A DNA stretch of 64,000 nucleotides from Branchiostoma floridae (Eukaryota; Chordata; Leptocardii; Amphioxiformes; Branchiostomatidae), in NCBI RefSeq assembly GCF_000003815.2, contig NC_049986.1, forward strand, positions 11,734,706 through 11,798,705, in the 5' to 3' direction. The notes beneath the pieces are model-generated. The model had not been told where the DNA came from. It did no database searches and saw only the letters and a list, made by a program, of their open reading frames with translations. Every line of letters begins with the position of its first letter. The stretch's first letter is position 1. Positions 35,601-46,021 of the stretch are shown in pieces. The translations under genes and the position numbers were made by a program.

Positions 35601-38600
35601 GTCATTCAGAAACATTTGTTCTGAATCAATGAAAAGCTTACTCTTTATATAACTATGATGGTTAGACTATGACATAAAACGTATATGTTTGCTGATGAAT
35701 AGTTACTTTGTTGAAATAATTATTGAGAAAGAAAAAACCTTCTAAAATGCCAATTCTGTTGTTATTCCAGATGACTTTAGAGCAGCTGAACCATGATCTT
35801 CTGAACCAGTTACAAGACCAGAGGAACCAGGACCAAACCCTGCAGAAGGTTAGCCATGACAAGATCAATCAAATTTCATCAGTTTAACAAGGAAACAAAC
35901 CAGTTATAATCCAGTAACTGAGTAGTATGATGTATTGTAGACCCATGTGTGATGCACAATGGAAATGATGCCAACCTTAAGTATGGGTTCCAGTGGGATA
36001 CTTAATTGCTTCAGGGGTCAAGTTACCCTTGAACTTCAGAGAACACTTAGTATCCTGCCAGGGAAAGTTTTGCACTTCTCAGAGAAGTTTTTGTTTTATT
36101 TTGAGAACATTTTTGAGTCAATCATCACTCTTAGACACTTTTAGTAAATATTTCTAAGCAGTTAAGGATAAAACCTGTAGCTTCAATTGACCCTATTGTT
36201 GTTTTAGATGCTGAAGGACAGACAGGCCCTGCCCATCTGGGAGTCAGTGGACCAAGTCATGAATGCCATCGTCAACAACTCAGTAGTCATCATCAAGGGG
36301 GAGACAGGCTGTGGCAAGACTACACAGGTAACTTACAGCCACAGGCAGGAGTTTCTTTCCGCTGTCTTATCTTACTTTGTTGTGGGACAATTTTTTTATA
36401 TTGCAGAACATAACAGATACATTTCTTCTACTCATGTAGAAACAAAATAATAGCTAAAACAAGGACCACAAAAGCTATTAATTTTGCTGTTGTTGGGTCA
36501 CTATTGTTGATTCTTATGATTTTAGAGTTGGTAACTGTTTAAAAGATGGGCTTGGATTGGAGTGTAGACTTGCCTATAACATTATAGTAGAAATGTGTAT
36601 AGTGTCGTGGGTATATTTATTTGAAACTTGTGATATAAGAAGTGTTTTGACTTGTTCCAGGTGCCCCAGTACATCCTGGATGACATGATCATGAAGGGTA
36701 AGGGTGCGGAGTGTAACATCATCGTGACGCAGCCCCGCCGGATCAGTGCCGTGTCCGTAGCGGAGAGAGTCGCGCAGGAGCGAGGGGAGGACCTGGGCCT
36801 CAGCACTGGCTACAGCGTCAGGTTTGACACTGTCTTCCCCAGGCCTTATGGAGGGATCCTGTTCTGTACTGTTGGTAAGCTCCGTGCAGATTTGCTATTT
36901 CATCCAATTTTGTCTCTAAATATATACCCCCTTTCTCCCAAATATGTGTAAGAAAATCAATAAAAATCAATATGTATGAGTGAATTGTAAGTCAAATTCT
37001 TTTATTTTCATCTTGCATTCAGTCTATTACTAGCAGTTCGAGATATGTACAACTCTTCATTTGAACTTTTTGACTTAAGACCCACAGAGGCCAACTTTAG
37101 ACCGACTACAGTTACGTATTTGTGCAATTGTTGTTGATCGTGACATCTCCGACGACAGTATTTTTAGGCCGTCTAAAGAGGAGCAAAATAGATGTGCAAC
37201 CATTCCTCAAATCACTGTGCAGCCACGTCGGACCTGGTCAATGCAACCCTTCAACCTTGCTTGTGCTCTTGTAGATTGATTGGTTGACTGATTGATTGAT
37301 TGGTTTGTTTAATGTCTTGCCTTGTTCTTGTCCCAGGTGTTCTCCTGAGGAAGATGGAGGGAGGGATGCGAGGGCTGTCACATCTGATCGTGGACGAGAT
37401 CCACGAGAGAGATCTGAACGTGAGGCTGCTGTCATAACTCCCACTCACCGTGTATCATTTGTACTTCAATCAACTGCAATGATGATGATCTCTTGTTGAG
37501 TGTCATGGACACAATGAATACATCTAACAACACTTCAACTGAGCAGCTCAAAATTGGAATGTGTTGCATGATTATTCTTCAACAATGATGGATTCATATT
37601 GCATGTAAACATAAAGAAATTTATTTAATCCTTATTTAGACTATAAATGTAAATATTATTGAGAGAAAACAGTTGTCTATTTTGCAAGGAGAATATCTTC
37701 CTCACTAGAAATTGTAATTAAATCTTGGTACAACAGAAGATGTTTGTGCTTTTCAGTCAGATTTCCTGCTGGTGGTGCTACAAGGTATGGTGAGAGCCTA
37801 CCCTGACATGCGTATCATCCTCATGTCTGCCACCATCGATACCAGCCTGTTCTCTGAGTACTTCGGGAACTGTCCTGTTGTGGATGTTTACGGCCGGACC
37901 CACCCTGTGCAACGTAAGAGGACTCTATTCTAGTACCGTATAGAAATTGAAGAAGACGATGATGAGATTTTGTCAGCCTTGTGCAAAATGTTATTCTTAT
38001 ACTTGTGCAAATTGACTGTAGAGTAAAGGAATGATACACAATTAGTCTTAAGAAAGGATAAGGCTCTCCCTGCTACTACTGATGTAAGAGTACAAATAAG
38101 TACAAATGAATGGACCTTGAGATAGGTTAATGATCCTATCTGAGAAGAGATTACCAGTAACGCAGCTTGTCGCAACTGCTACATAAGATGTACTTCTTGA
38201 TTTCCACTGCACCCTCAAAAGTTCCGGTGTCCAGTAATACTAAATTGTAGATAGAATGAACTACTGGAGGCTTTATCTTACTAAGGACATTTTGTGCCGA
38301 CACACAGAGTATTTCCTGGAAGATTGTATACAGATGACCAACTTTGTGGCTGCGCCCCAAGAGAGGAAGAAACGTAAAGAGAAGGATGATGATGATGCAG
38401 TTGGAGATGACGACAATGTAAGGCACTCTTCACTGCTTGTGTCTGTTTTATCATGGTACATTAAGGGGACAAGCCCTGTGCTACCATGTTAAGTGCCCAG
38501 GTTGACGATTGAAAGCTATTTGTCCCATTGTTTCCCGATTACTTTTGGTTCTAGAAGAATTGACTTAGGCTTGATGCTCATTTGCCAAGTGGTAGATATA

Positions 38601-41600
38601 AAGAGATTTATGAGATTTACTGTATTAACTCTTGATACTCTTTCTTTTTTGCAGGAGAACCTGAACATGGTTTGCTCCAACGAATACTCAGACCAGACAA
38701 AGAGGTCCTTGTCAATGCTCAGTGAGAGAGAGATGTCCTTTGAGCTCATTGTGGTAAGCCATTCAGTGTTTCACTGTTAAAATAACTTACCAGTATTAAG
38801 TTCTTTGGTTCTCAGTATTTAATTAATGTTAGACTTAGTGATGTTCTTTATGGATAGAAGTTATTCAGTTGATGCTGCAGGTAGACTGTAATGAGTTGTT
38901 ATATTTCCCAGGTTCTCCTGCAGTACATCAGAAGCCTGGAAGTACCAGGAGCGATCCTCATCTTCCTGCCAGGGTGGAACCTCATCTTTGCACTCCTCAG
39001 ATATCTGCAAGAACACCCAGAGTTTGGAGGTACGATATGTGTTTTGGTGTCTAGAGAAATGTCCATTTCACTTTCTACCATTGGACAATTTGTTTATTGG
39101 TTATGGCTGTGAAAAATCATCGTGCTACTCTTGAAACACATGAGATGATCTTATTGCTGTGATGATTTGCCTCTGACACCTCTTGTGTGAGTGTCACAGA
39201 CACTTTGAACACACTGTGCAAAGGACTGAGCAATAGATTTGACAATATAGTTGAAATTGGCTTTTGCGCTACACACACACTAGAGTAGGTGCCTGAGATA
39301 CACAAATGGTTGCAACCATAAACGTGTATCTAATAAAGTGTTCTACTGTTTGTGACATGGTTTTGTATTAAAACACCCAACTGTTGTATGTCTTCCAGCC
39401 TCTGGGAAGTACCAGTTGTTACCCCTGCATTCCCAGATCCCCAGAGAGGACCAACACAGGGTGTTCCTGTCTGTACCCTCAGGCATCACCAAGGTACAGG
39501 AGTCCTTTCAATATGGAGGTTCTATTGTTTTGTATTGTGGTACCTTTAAATGTTAGTTAAATATGTTATGGATGGAGCACCATGATATTTTTTTTTTCTA
39601 TTTGCTTATGGACAGACAAGTACAATGTGGTACTGCACTCAAGTTAGTAACTTATATTAACAGTGCCACATACACAGTACAGACAGAAGGTAAAGGTAGT
39701 CTTTGGACACTCACAGATGGTAAAAGTATGATATTTCATACTGGGATACGACTTGTCTCAATGCAGAAAATACTATGTATTAGCTTTCACTAGTATTCCT
39801 AGACCTTACAATGAACACTAGACATAGACATGTTGTGATGATATTGTGAACAGCCTCCTTTCAAAGGCGTGCTTGACTAATCCTTTGGCAAGTGTGCTAC
39901 GCAGTGGAGGCAGAGGAACTGGGGACTCAGTTCCGATTCAACCAGCTGTTTCTGCTGAGTTGAGCAACCTCAAGGGTCCCCACAATCTGGTCATGTAGTA
40001 TAATGAAATATAAATGTTTGCAACTCCTTCCATTAAACATCATCAATGAAGGTTTTGATGCCTAGTTCATGTTAGCATACATTGCATGATTGTAAATTGT
40101 AAATTGACATTGGACCTCTTGTTGCTAGGTGATCCTGTCCACCAACATTGCTGAGACCAGCATCACCATCAACGATGTTGTCTATGTTATAGACTCCTGC
40201 AAGTAAGTTGGCTTGTTAAATTGAAATTTCATGATACATAAGATAGAAGTAAAATCACTTGATGTTGTCCCAATGAACCTACTGGGGTAAATCACTTTGG
40301 GAAACGTCACTGTGCATTACCTATCACCATTGTGTTATGTCAGAGTTAAAATGTTTATCTGTATGTTCCAGGGCCAAGATGAAGCTGTTCACATCCCATA
40401 ACAACATGACCAACTACGCCACAGTGTGGGCATCTAAGACTAACCTGGAGCAGCGGAAGGGACGGGCAGGTCGTGTCAGACCCGGCTTCTGCTTTCACCT
40501 CTGCTCAAGAGCCAGGTTTGAAAAGTAAGCACTGTAACAGCACCTGTTATTTCTTTATAACAGATTTCCTTGTCATACTGTTTCAATCAGTGTAATTTTT
40601 GTTGTCGTATGAGCAGGAAAGCCTTAAATGCTGGCAATCATTTGAAACAGTGGTCAGGATATTTCTGGATATTTCTCCACCTTGGAAATCGTTAGCTGGA
40701 TTGCTGTGATGACCCTTCAGATGTGATGCCTGGTATAAAGGCACTTGAACGTACCAACCAAAACATTGTGACTAGTGCGGTCTGAGCACTCCAGCTTGAT
40801 GTTCCATTGTTGCAGTCCAGATTTGTTGTTTAGTTCATGTTATGCAATCTATGAATTTCCTGTGTAGCGTGTGTAGTCTAGTGGTTAGTAGCCCTCTGGA
40901 ACTAGAAGCCGTGAGTTTGATTCCGGCTGTGTTGATCAACCGACATGCATGCTACCGGAAGAGGTTACAGTCCTTAGGACAGGACATTGAGCCGTTGTCC
41001 ACTGTTCATTTTGCTTGTCGAAAAGAGCTATGGGAATTTCCCCGGTACAATAAACCTGTAAATACTGTACCTAGTGTCTGTCTTCTGTCACAACTAGTGG
41101 AAGACTAGCTCTTCAGGGAGCTGAAGTTGGATTAATATCACTTTTCTTTTCCTGTTCGTTAGGCTGGAGACCCACACAACCCCTGAGATATTCCGCACAC
41201 CTCTCCATGAGCTGTCCCTCTCCATCAAGCTGCTGCGACTGGGAGCCATCGGGCCCTTCCTGGCCAGGGCCATCGAACCTCCACCCCTGGACGCTGTCAT
41301 TGAGGCAGAGGCTCTCCTCAGAGGTGAGTCATTTGAACACTGGTGCTCAAGAATATGTAAATCTTATCTGACTCTTTGGTTTTCTCTTCATTTAAAGTTT
41401 CTTCAATTCGTTTCTTGGAAGTTACTTTATTGTCAATATTAAACTCTAAGTTTTCTGAAAATTATGTAGTAGGGATATTAGAACACTGTTTGCAGAAAGT
41501 TGTTTTGAAGTAACCTTATTGCTGTGATGATTTGCCTCTGACACCTCTTGTGTGAGTGTCACAGACACTTTGAACATGATGTGCAAGGAACTGAGCAACT

Positions 41601-44600
41601 GTATCAAAAGTTCATTATGATAATTTATAATGGAAGTAGGTTTATAATAACTGTCACACTGAGGAGATACCTGTAATAAGTAGACACTGTTGCCTGTCAC
41701 AGAGATGGATGCTCTGGACTCCAATGATGAACTGACTCCCCTTGGCAAGATCCTGGCTCGCCTGCCTATAGACCCTCGCCTGGGCAAAATGGTCATCATG
41801 GGCTGCATCTTCAGGTATGTAGACTTACAGCAGTTGTCAGGGTATTATAGTAGGGTCAAGTCAACTCTGGATTTGTCATCAGCAAGTAAACTTTCCTCCA
41901 TTGTTGCCATGATGATTTGCCTCTGACACCTCTTGTTGGAGTGTTGTGTACACTATGAACGCAACATGCAAGGGACTGAGCAACAGTTTGAGATTAATCC
42001 CCTTCAGTATAGACTAAAGCCTATATTATATCTTTACCAAAATTAGTCTTGTGGACTGTATTCATTGACAGCTTGTACTGCAGTAAGTCTTTGTTTGAAT
42101 TTATCAAAACCATTACAACTTTGCTGAAGAATGCTAGTTGTGGAGATGCCATGTAAACTGTGTACCTTAACTTGTAGCTGTGGAGATGCCATGGCAGCCA
42201 TCGCCTCCAGCACATGTTTCCCCGAGCCGTGGGAGGTGCCAGTGGAGCGGAGGCGGCTCGGCTGGGTCCACAAGTCGTTTGCCGGGAGCCGCTGTAGCGA
42301 CCATGTCGCCATGCTGATGGCCTACCAAGGCTGGGAGGAGGCACGGTCAGTCTTACACTAGTTTTTTCTCTCTATAAGAAAGCAGACCAAGTCTTTTTGT
42401 CAGTCTTATTTGTGCCTTTCTGTATCCTTCTGCATTTATCCATATAAGTAATTGAAAATTAGTTCTTCCATTTTTTCTCGAAAAGTTTAACTCATGCCCT
42501 TTCCTCATTGGCACGTGTCTCTCTTGTGTCAGGATTAGGAAACATTTGCTCTACCCTATTGGAAAGTTTGAGACTGTTATATATATTGTTAGGCCCTACC
42601 CTTTTGATGTGTTTAGACTTGCAAACAATTGTCATAGTCAATGTTATTTTTTTCCATCACCCCACAGGTCCTATGGAGAAGACAGTGAGATGAACTTCTG
42701 CCAGCGCAAGTCGCTGAACATGGCCACCCTGCGCATGACGTACGAGGCCAAGAACCAGCTGAAGGACATCCTCCAGATGGCAGAATTCCCTGAAGGTAGA
42801 TACGAAACCTGGATGGAAAAAGATTATCCTCATTGTTGCCATGATGATTTGCCTCTGACACCTCTTGTTGGAGTGTTGTGTACACTATGAACGCAACATG
42901 CAAGAGACTGAGCAACATGGTAGGATAAGGATGTCAAAAACAGTCAAAATATTAAGATGTGTATAACTATTATAACAATGCTTTGTCCTGTTTCCCACAG
43001 AGTGCTTGTTGCCACACCACTTTGACCACACAGGACCAGACTCCAAGTTAGATATGGTGGGTGTTTAACTGTTAAATATACGATAAAGTACATTTTGTAC
43101 GGTGCCTTCTATCTGTGTCTATCCACACAATGACCCTGGCCAACCATATATGGATGTGAGCTTTGAATTCAGCTAAGACCAAAAGCTGTATCTAGTATGC
43201 TTAATACTTTGCAAACCGTTAATACATTATTTACCATACCTGCCAACATAGCTACCACTGAAGCTCTCTTTCTTATTGGCATATTAAATTTTCCAGTATG
43301 TTTAGAAAAAACAAAATATTCTGTTTATAGATGTATAATTTTAATAAGGATAGTCTTTATTAACACCTAAACTCTAACATTTTCTCCAGGTGATATCCCT
43401 GCTGACCATGGGTCTGTACCCCAACGTGTGCTTCCACAAGGAGAAACGTAAGCTGCTGACTACAGAAGGCCGTGCTGCGCTCATCCACAAGTCCTCTGTC
43501 AACTGTAGCAACAGGGAACAGACCTTCCCCTCACCTTTCTTTGTGTTTGGGGAAAAGGTGAGCTTGTTAGACAAATAGCCTCCTGGCTATCCATATTTAT
43601 TTTTAGCCCTGATATTAAGTGTTGGTACTGGTATGGTTTTTAAAAAAAGAAGTTTTTTCTTGTTTGACTGGTCCAGAAAAAATGGACCTAAAATTAGCGG
43701 ACAGGAGTTTGGACTGATTCGATAATACCAAGCGTTAAAGCATTTGGGGGCTTATAAGTAAAAGAAAAATTACTAGACTGAAGTGGAAGAGAGTTGATAG
43801 TCATTTTTGCCAAGTTTCTAGAGTCAAAATTAGTTTAAAACAGAGGTAGTTAGTGTTTTTTACATGAGGATAGGATATTCAAACACCAATGGATGTTGGA
43901 TACTCCACCAAACAGAATCCTTTGTACTGAAATGGACCATTGTTCTCAGTATCGCCCATTCACATGTTTTCACAGATAGTTAGGTCCACTTTTAGGTCCG
44001 GACCTGGACCTGATCCTCTGAACCTGGACCGTACCTGTAGCTGAATTTTCTGTACTGGTACAATTGGTACAGAAAATTACCCACCCCTACTTGACATAGT
44101 TCTTACAGATGTAACCATGTTATTGAATTTGTTCACAGATCCGAACCAGAGCAGTGTCAGCCAAACAGATGACCATGGTGTCCCCTGTGCAGCTGCTACT
44201 GTTCGGCTCCCGCACAGTCACCACAAAGGAAGGGGACATCAAGCTGGATGACTGGTAGGAAACATTTTTGTCAGAAAATTACTGGAAGATTGAGACCAGG
44301 ACTTCCGTTCTTAATGGAGAGTAATTCATATCAGAAGTTGTCTTTTTGTCATTTTTGCTGTGATGTGTGGATATATGGAGTACCTGTTCAAACAAACACG
44401 TTGAACATGCAAGGAACAGTGCAATATATTAAAGATGCTTTATGAAGTACATTATACTTCAATTTAAGTCTGTTGCTGTACAGTTTCATGTTTGTTTTTA
44501 TCCTACTTGTGATATGATACTTCATAATCACTATCCTAGATTGTTATTGAAGCATTTCATTCTTATTGATGAACTATAACATAAGATTTGCAATGTTATG

Positions 44601-46021
44601 TTTATGAATTTTCTTTTTTTTTTCCATAGGATCACCTTAAAGATGTCCCACACGTCTGCGGCAGCCATGTGCGCTCTGCGACCATCTATGGACCGCCTGA
44701 TCGTGCAAGCCTGCAGCCAACCAGAGACCATCTTGGAGCCACAACCGCTCGATGAGAAGCTGATTGGCTTAATCAGGAGCCTGTCTAAGGCCAATGTTGG
44801 TCAACCAGTTAATGAGGATGGGGAGGGGTCATCTTATGCTGGGTAAGTCTCTTTGGGCTTTCTCAATAATCAATGTGAGGCAAATTAGCACATACGTCAG
44901 TTGACATTTTGCATGTTTCCGTATTGAAATATTGTGTAATATATGGAATATTGTGTAATATTTAAAAGTAGGTAGATGTAGTAAGGCTGTTAGTGCTGGC
45001 TTTTACATCAGCTCTTGTATGATAAAAGGTGGTCAGCATAACTGTTATCTGTAAGAGGTAGCTTTCTATACATAATTGTAAAAATATGCCTGAAACAGAA
45101 CCATGGCTTTGAAAATCTCCTTTTGGTCCTTCAAACACTTTAAGTCTGAATGTGCCTTATCAATTTTATAAGTCTGGCGATGAAAATGCCAAAATTGTTT
45201 TTTTGACACTTTTCAGCTCAACATATGGTGGTGACTACAGCGGTCCTCCACGCAAGAGGTACCGGTTCAACACCCCTGATGGTAGGAACGGAGGGGGGTT
45301 CCGTGGTGGTGACAGAGGCGGCTTCAGGGGGGGTCCAGGAGGAGGGGACTTCCGAGGGGGTTTCAGGGGCGGGTTTGGCGGTGGGCCACGTTTCGGTGGC
45401 GATCGGGGAGGATTCCGGGGCGGATTTAGAGGAGGATATGGTATGTGTCAACTTATAGTACTTCATAAATGATATATTGTGATCTTATGTTACTTGATAA
45501 ATGACCATGATATATTACATTGTAGATAATAAAGGAGTTATGTGCAGAACGATGCATAGAACTTCTCTTAACTCTCTTAACCTTGCAGTTGTATTTTAGA
45601 AATGGAATGAAACTGGCACACTATTCTATAATCCTTTATATGTATAATGTCAAATGTTAGACTTAACGTAGGACTTGTCAATTTTCTCTGAAAAAAAGCG
45701 CTCTAGTCATGGCTTGATTTTAAATATTATGGTGGCAAATCCATACTTCAACATACCGGTGACCAGACATTCTGAAGTGCCTACCAAAGTCTGACTTTGA
45801 GTGCAACTGTTGACTGAACATCAAAGCTTTTCCCAATGACCTGATGTTCCTGCTGGGATGAATCTGTGATGTAACCAACATGTGTCTTGTTTTCCATAGG
45901 TGGTGGAGGCGGCGGGTATGGAGGAGGCAGGGGTGGGGGATACGGAGGGGGCAGGGGTGGTGGATTCCAGCGGGGCAGGGGAAGGGGTGGATTCAGGGGG
46001 CGGCCTAGTGGGGTCTACTAG
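29617..46021 (+). CDS. DHX9: ATP-dependent RNA helicase A (DHX9), 30 coding exons, 1268 aa
   Basis: Exons: 29617-29727, 30000-30140, 30999-31113, 31658-31755, 32044-32183, 33817-33863, 33997-34133, 34676-34762, 35322-35483, 35771-35848, 36208-36327, 36661-36874, 37337-37419, 37757-37913, 38308-38417, 38655-38753, 38912-39029, 39399-39493, 40129-40202, 40372-40524, 41163-41323, 41703-41814, 42178-42345, 42668-42795, 43001-43056, 43390-43557, 44139-44254, 44630-44842, 45217-45440, 45900-46021 (3807 nt, in phase). Domains: dsRBD1 (starts [16 protein letters not shown]), dsRBD2 (about 155-265), Walker A GETGCGKT (about 403-410), DEIH (about 503-506), [11 protein letters not shown] (about 756-763), HA2/OB region, and a C-terminal Gly/Arg-rich RGG tail. 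Length and motif order match vertebrate DHX9 (about 1270 aa), a nuclear helicase that unwinds dsRNA and R-loops. Several introns carry snoRNA genes. An acidic insert ([14 protein letters not shown]) occupies the same place as in vertebrates. Confidence 0.97.
30735..30835 (+). repeat. dispersed repeat fragment (relative of 9747-9895)
   Basis: ACCAGACTGACTACGCTGG followed by AATTTGCCAGGGGAGTTTTG, the inverse of the laminin-intron copy. Lies in DHX9 intron 2. Confidence 0.65.
32184..33816. other. long DHX9 intron 5, no RNA gene accepted
   Basis: The 1.6-kb intron holds a hairpin-rich stretch at 32570-32670 and an isolated GTGATGA at 33165, but no complete snoRNA. No coding content. Confidence 0.5.
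35521..35577. repeat. 28-bp tandem duplication
   Basis: GCTCTTAGCTCTATGCT(A/G)TG followed by GTTATATT occurs twice head-to-tail in DHX9 intron 9. Confidence 0.9.
37474..37546 (+). ncRNA. candidate box C/D snoRNA in DHX9 intron 13
   Basis: C box ATGATGA (37479-37485), D box CTGA (37539-37542) and closing stem CTGC/GCAG. Inside lies a GTGTC-ATG-GACAC hairpin followed by a C'-like AATGAATAC, the same architecture as the snoRNAs in introns 17-24. A TCTCTTGTTGA stretch before the hairpin resembles the CTCTTGT(G/T) of those copies. Size 73 nt, 210 nt upstream of the acceptor. Such RNAs normally guide 2'-O-methylation. The target is not identified. Confidence 0.72.
39152..39235 (+). ncRNA. box C/D snoRNA, family copy A, DHX9 intron 17
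   Basis: C box GTGATGA (39159-39165), D box CTGA (39226-39229) and a 7-bp closing stem TATTGCT/AGCAATA. Internal GTGTC-ACA-GACAC hairpin, then a C'-like TTTGAAC. Length 84 nt. The sequence between C box and hairpin (TTTGCCTCTGACACCTCTTG) is shared exactly with the copies in introns 21, 22 and 24, while the segment just upstream of the D box varies (ACTGTGCAAAGGA here). Intronic, sense orientation, one per intron, as usual for animal snoRNAs. Target not assigned. Confidence 0.88.
39851..39987 (+). ncRNA. box H/ACA snoRNA, DHX9 intron 18
   Basis: Two hairpins. Hairpin 1: lower stem GCCTCC (39853-39858) with GGAGGC (39906-39911), 8-nt loops on both sides forming a pocket, and a 9-pair upper stem GCGTGCTTG/CAAGTGTGC with three G-U pairs. 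It is followed at once by an H box AGAGGA (ANANNA, 39912-39917). The pocket lies 14 nt before the H box, as expected for a pseudouridylation guide. Hairpin 2: lower stem GGGGAC (39921-39926) with GTCCCC (39976-39981), upper stem TCAAC/GTTGA, followed directly by ACA (39982-39984) and three final bases. Total about 137 nt. The second pocket spacing (18 nt) is slightly long. Target uridines not identified. Confidence 0.8.
40694..40796 (+). ncRNA. box C/D snoRNA, divergent, DHX9 intron 20
   Basis: C box GTGATGA (40706-40712) and D box CTGA (40782-40785), enclosed by a 12-bp stem AGCTGGATTGCT/AGCACTCCAGCT with one mismatch. Internal TGCC/GGCA hairpin followed by CTTGAAC, matching the hairpin-plus-C' layout of the neighbouring copies. 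Guide sequences differ from the intron 17-24 family. A mature RNA would be about 85-100 nt. Confidence 0.8.
40866..41100 (+). repeat. tRNA-derived SINE in DHX9 intron 20
   Basis: GTAGTCTAGTGGTTAG (A-box, from 40873) and GAGTTTGATTCCGGC (B-box, from 40913) at tRNA spacing, resembling a tRNA-Glu type head. A non-tRNA body and an AATAAA-containing 3' part follow. It sits just 3' of the intron's snoRNA. Confidence 0.7.
41519..41598 (+). ncRNA. box C/D snoRNA, family copy B, DHX9 intron 21
   Basis: C box GTGATGA (41524-41530), D box CTGA (41591-41594) and closing stem TTGCT/AGCAA. Identical to copy A from the C box through the GTGTC-ACA-GACAC hairpin and TTTGAAC. The region before the D box differs (GATGTGCAAGGAA). 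It lies 104 nt upstream of the acceptor. Confidence 0.88.
41902..41985 (+). ncRNA. box C/D snoRNA, family copy C, DHX9 intron 22
   Basis: C box ATGATGA (41909-41915), D box CTGA (41976-41979) and closing stem TGTTGC/GCAACA. Shares TTTGCCTCTGACACCTCTTG with copies A and B, then has GTTGGAGTGTTGTGTACAC and a C'-like TATGAACG. The guide segment before the D box is CAACATGCAAGGGA. Confidence 0.88.
42834..42917 (+). ncRNA. box C/D snoRNA, family copy D, DHX9 intron 24
   Basis: C box ATGATGA (42841-42847), D box CTGA (42908-42911) and closing stem TGTTGC/GCAACA. Nearly identical to copy C over the whole 84 nt, with CAAGAGA replacing CAAGGGA before the D box. The intron is only 205 nt and the RNA ends 83 nt from the acceptor, close to the spacing favoured by intronic C/D snoRNAs. 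Confidence 0.9.
43885..44095 (+). repeat. dispersed repeat (GGTCCGGACCTGGACC type), copy 1
   Basis: ACCAAACAGAATCCTTTGTA, then a TGGACCA...TCAGTAT block, and a tail CTGAATTTTCTGTAC. The same order recurs at 56745-56915 in a GPCPD1 intron. It lies in DHX9 intron 26. Confidence 0.8.
44352..44427 (+). pseudogene. decayed C/D snoRNA copy, DHX9 intron 27
   Basis: TTTGCTGTGATG at the 5' side and TTGAACATGCAAGGAACAGTGCAA at the 3' side resemble copies A-D (compare GAAC..GTGCAAGGAACTGAGCAA in copy B). The C box reads GTGATGT, the D box CTGA is lost and the middle is unrelated. Probably a dead copy. Confidence 0.45.

Noticed and set aside
37955-38020. GATGATGA in DHX9 intron 14 as a C/D snoRNA
   Set aside because: No CTGA D box at suitable distance and no closing stem.
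38418-38500. Hairpin GGCACT...AGTGCC with inner CATGGTA/TACCATG in DHX9 intron 15
   Set aside because: Nested complementarity is real but no H, ACA, C or D box accompanies it. Kept only as a structure to fold.
44970-45080. Possible H/ACA hairpin in DHX9 intron 28
   Set aside because: One imperfect stem and an ACA-like end but no hinge or second hairpin.
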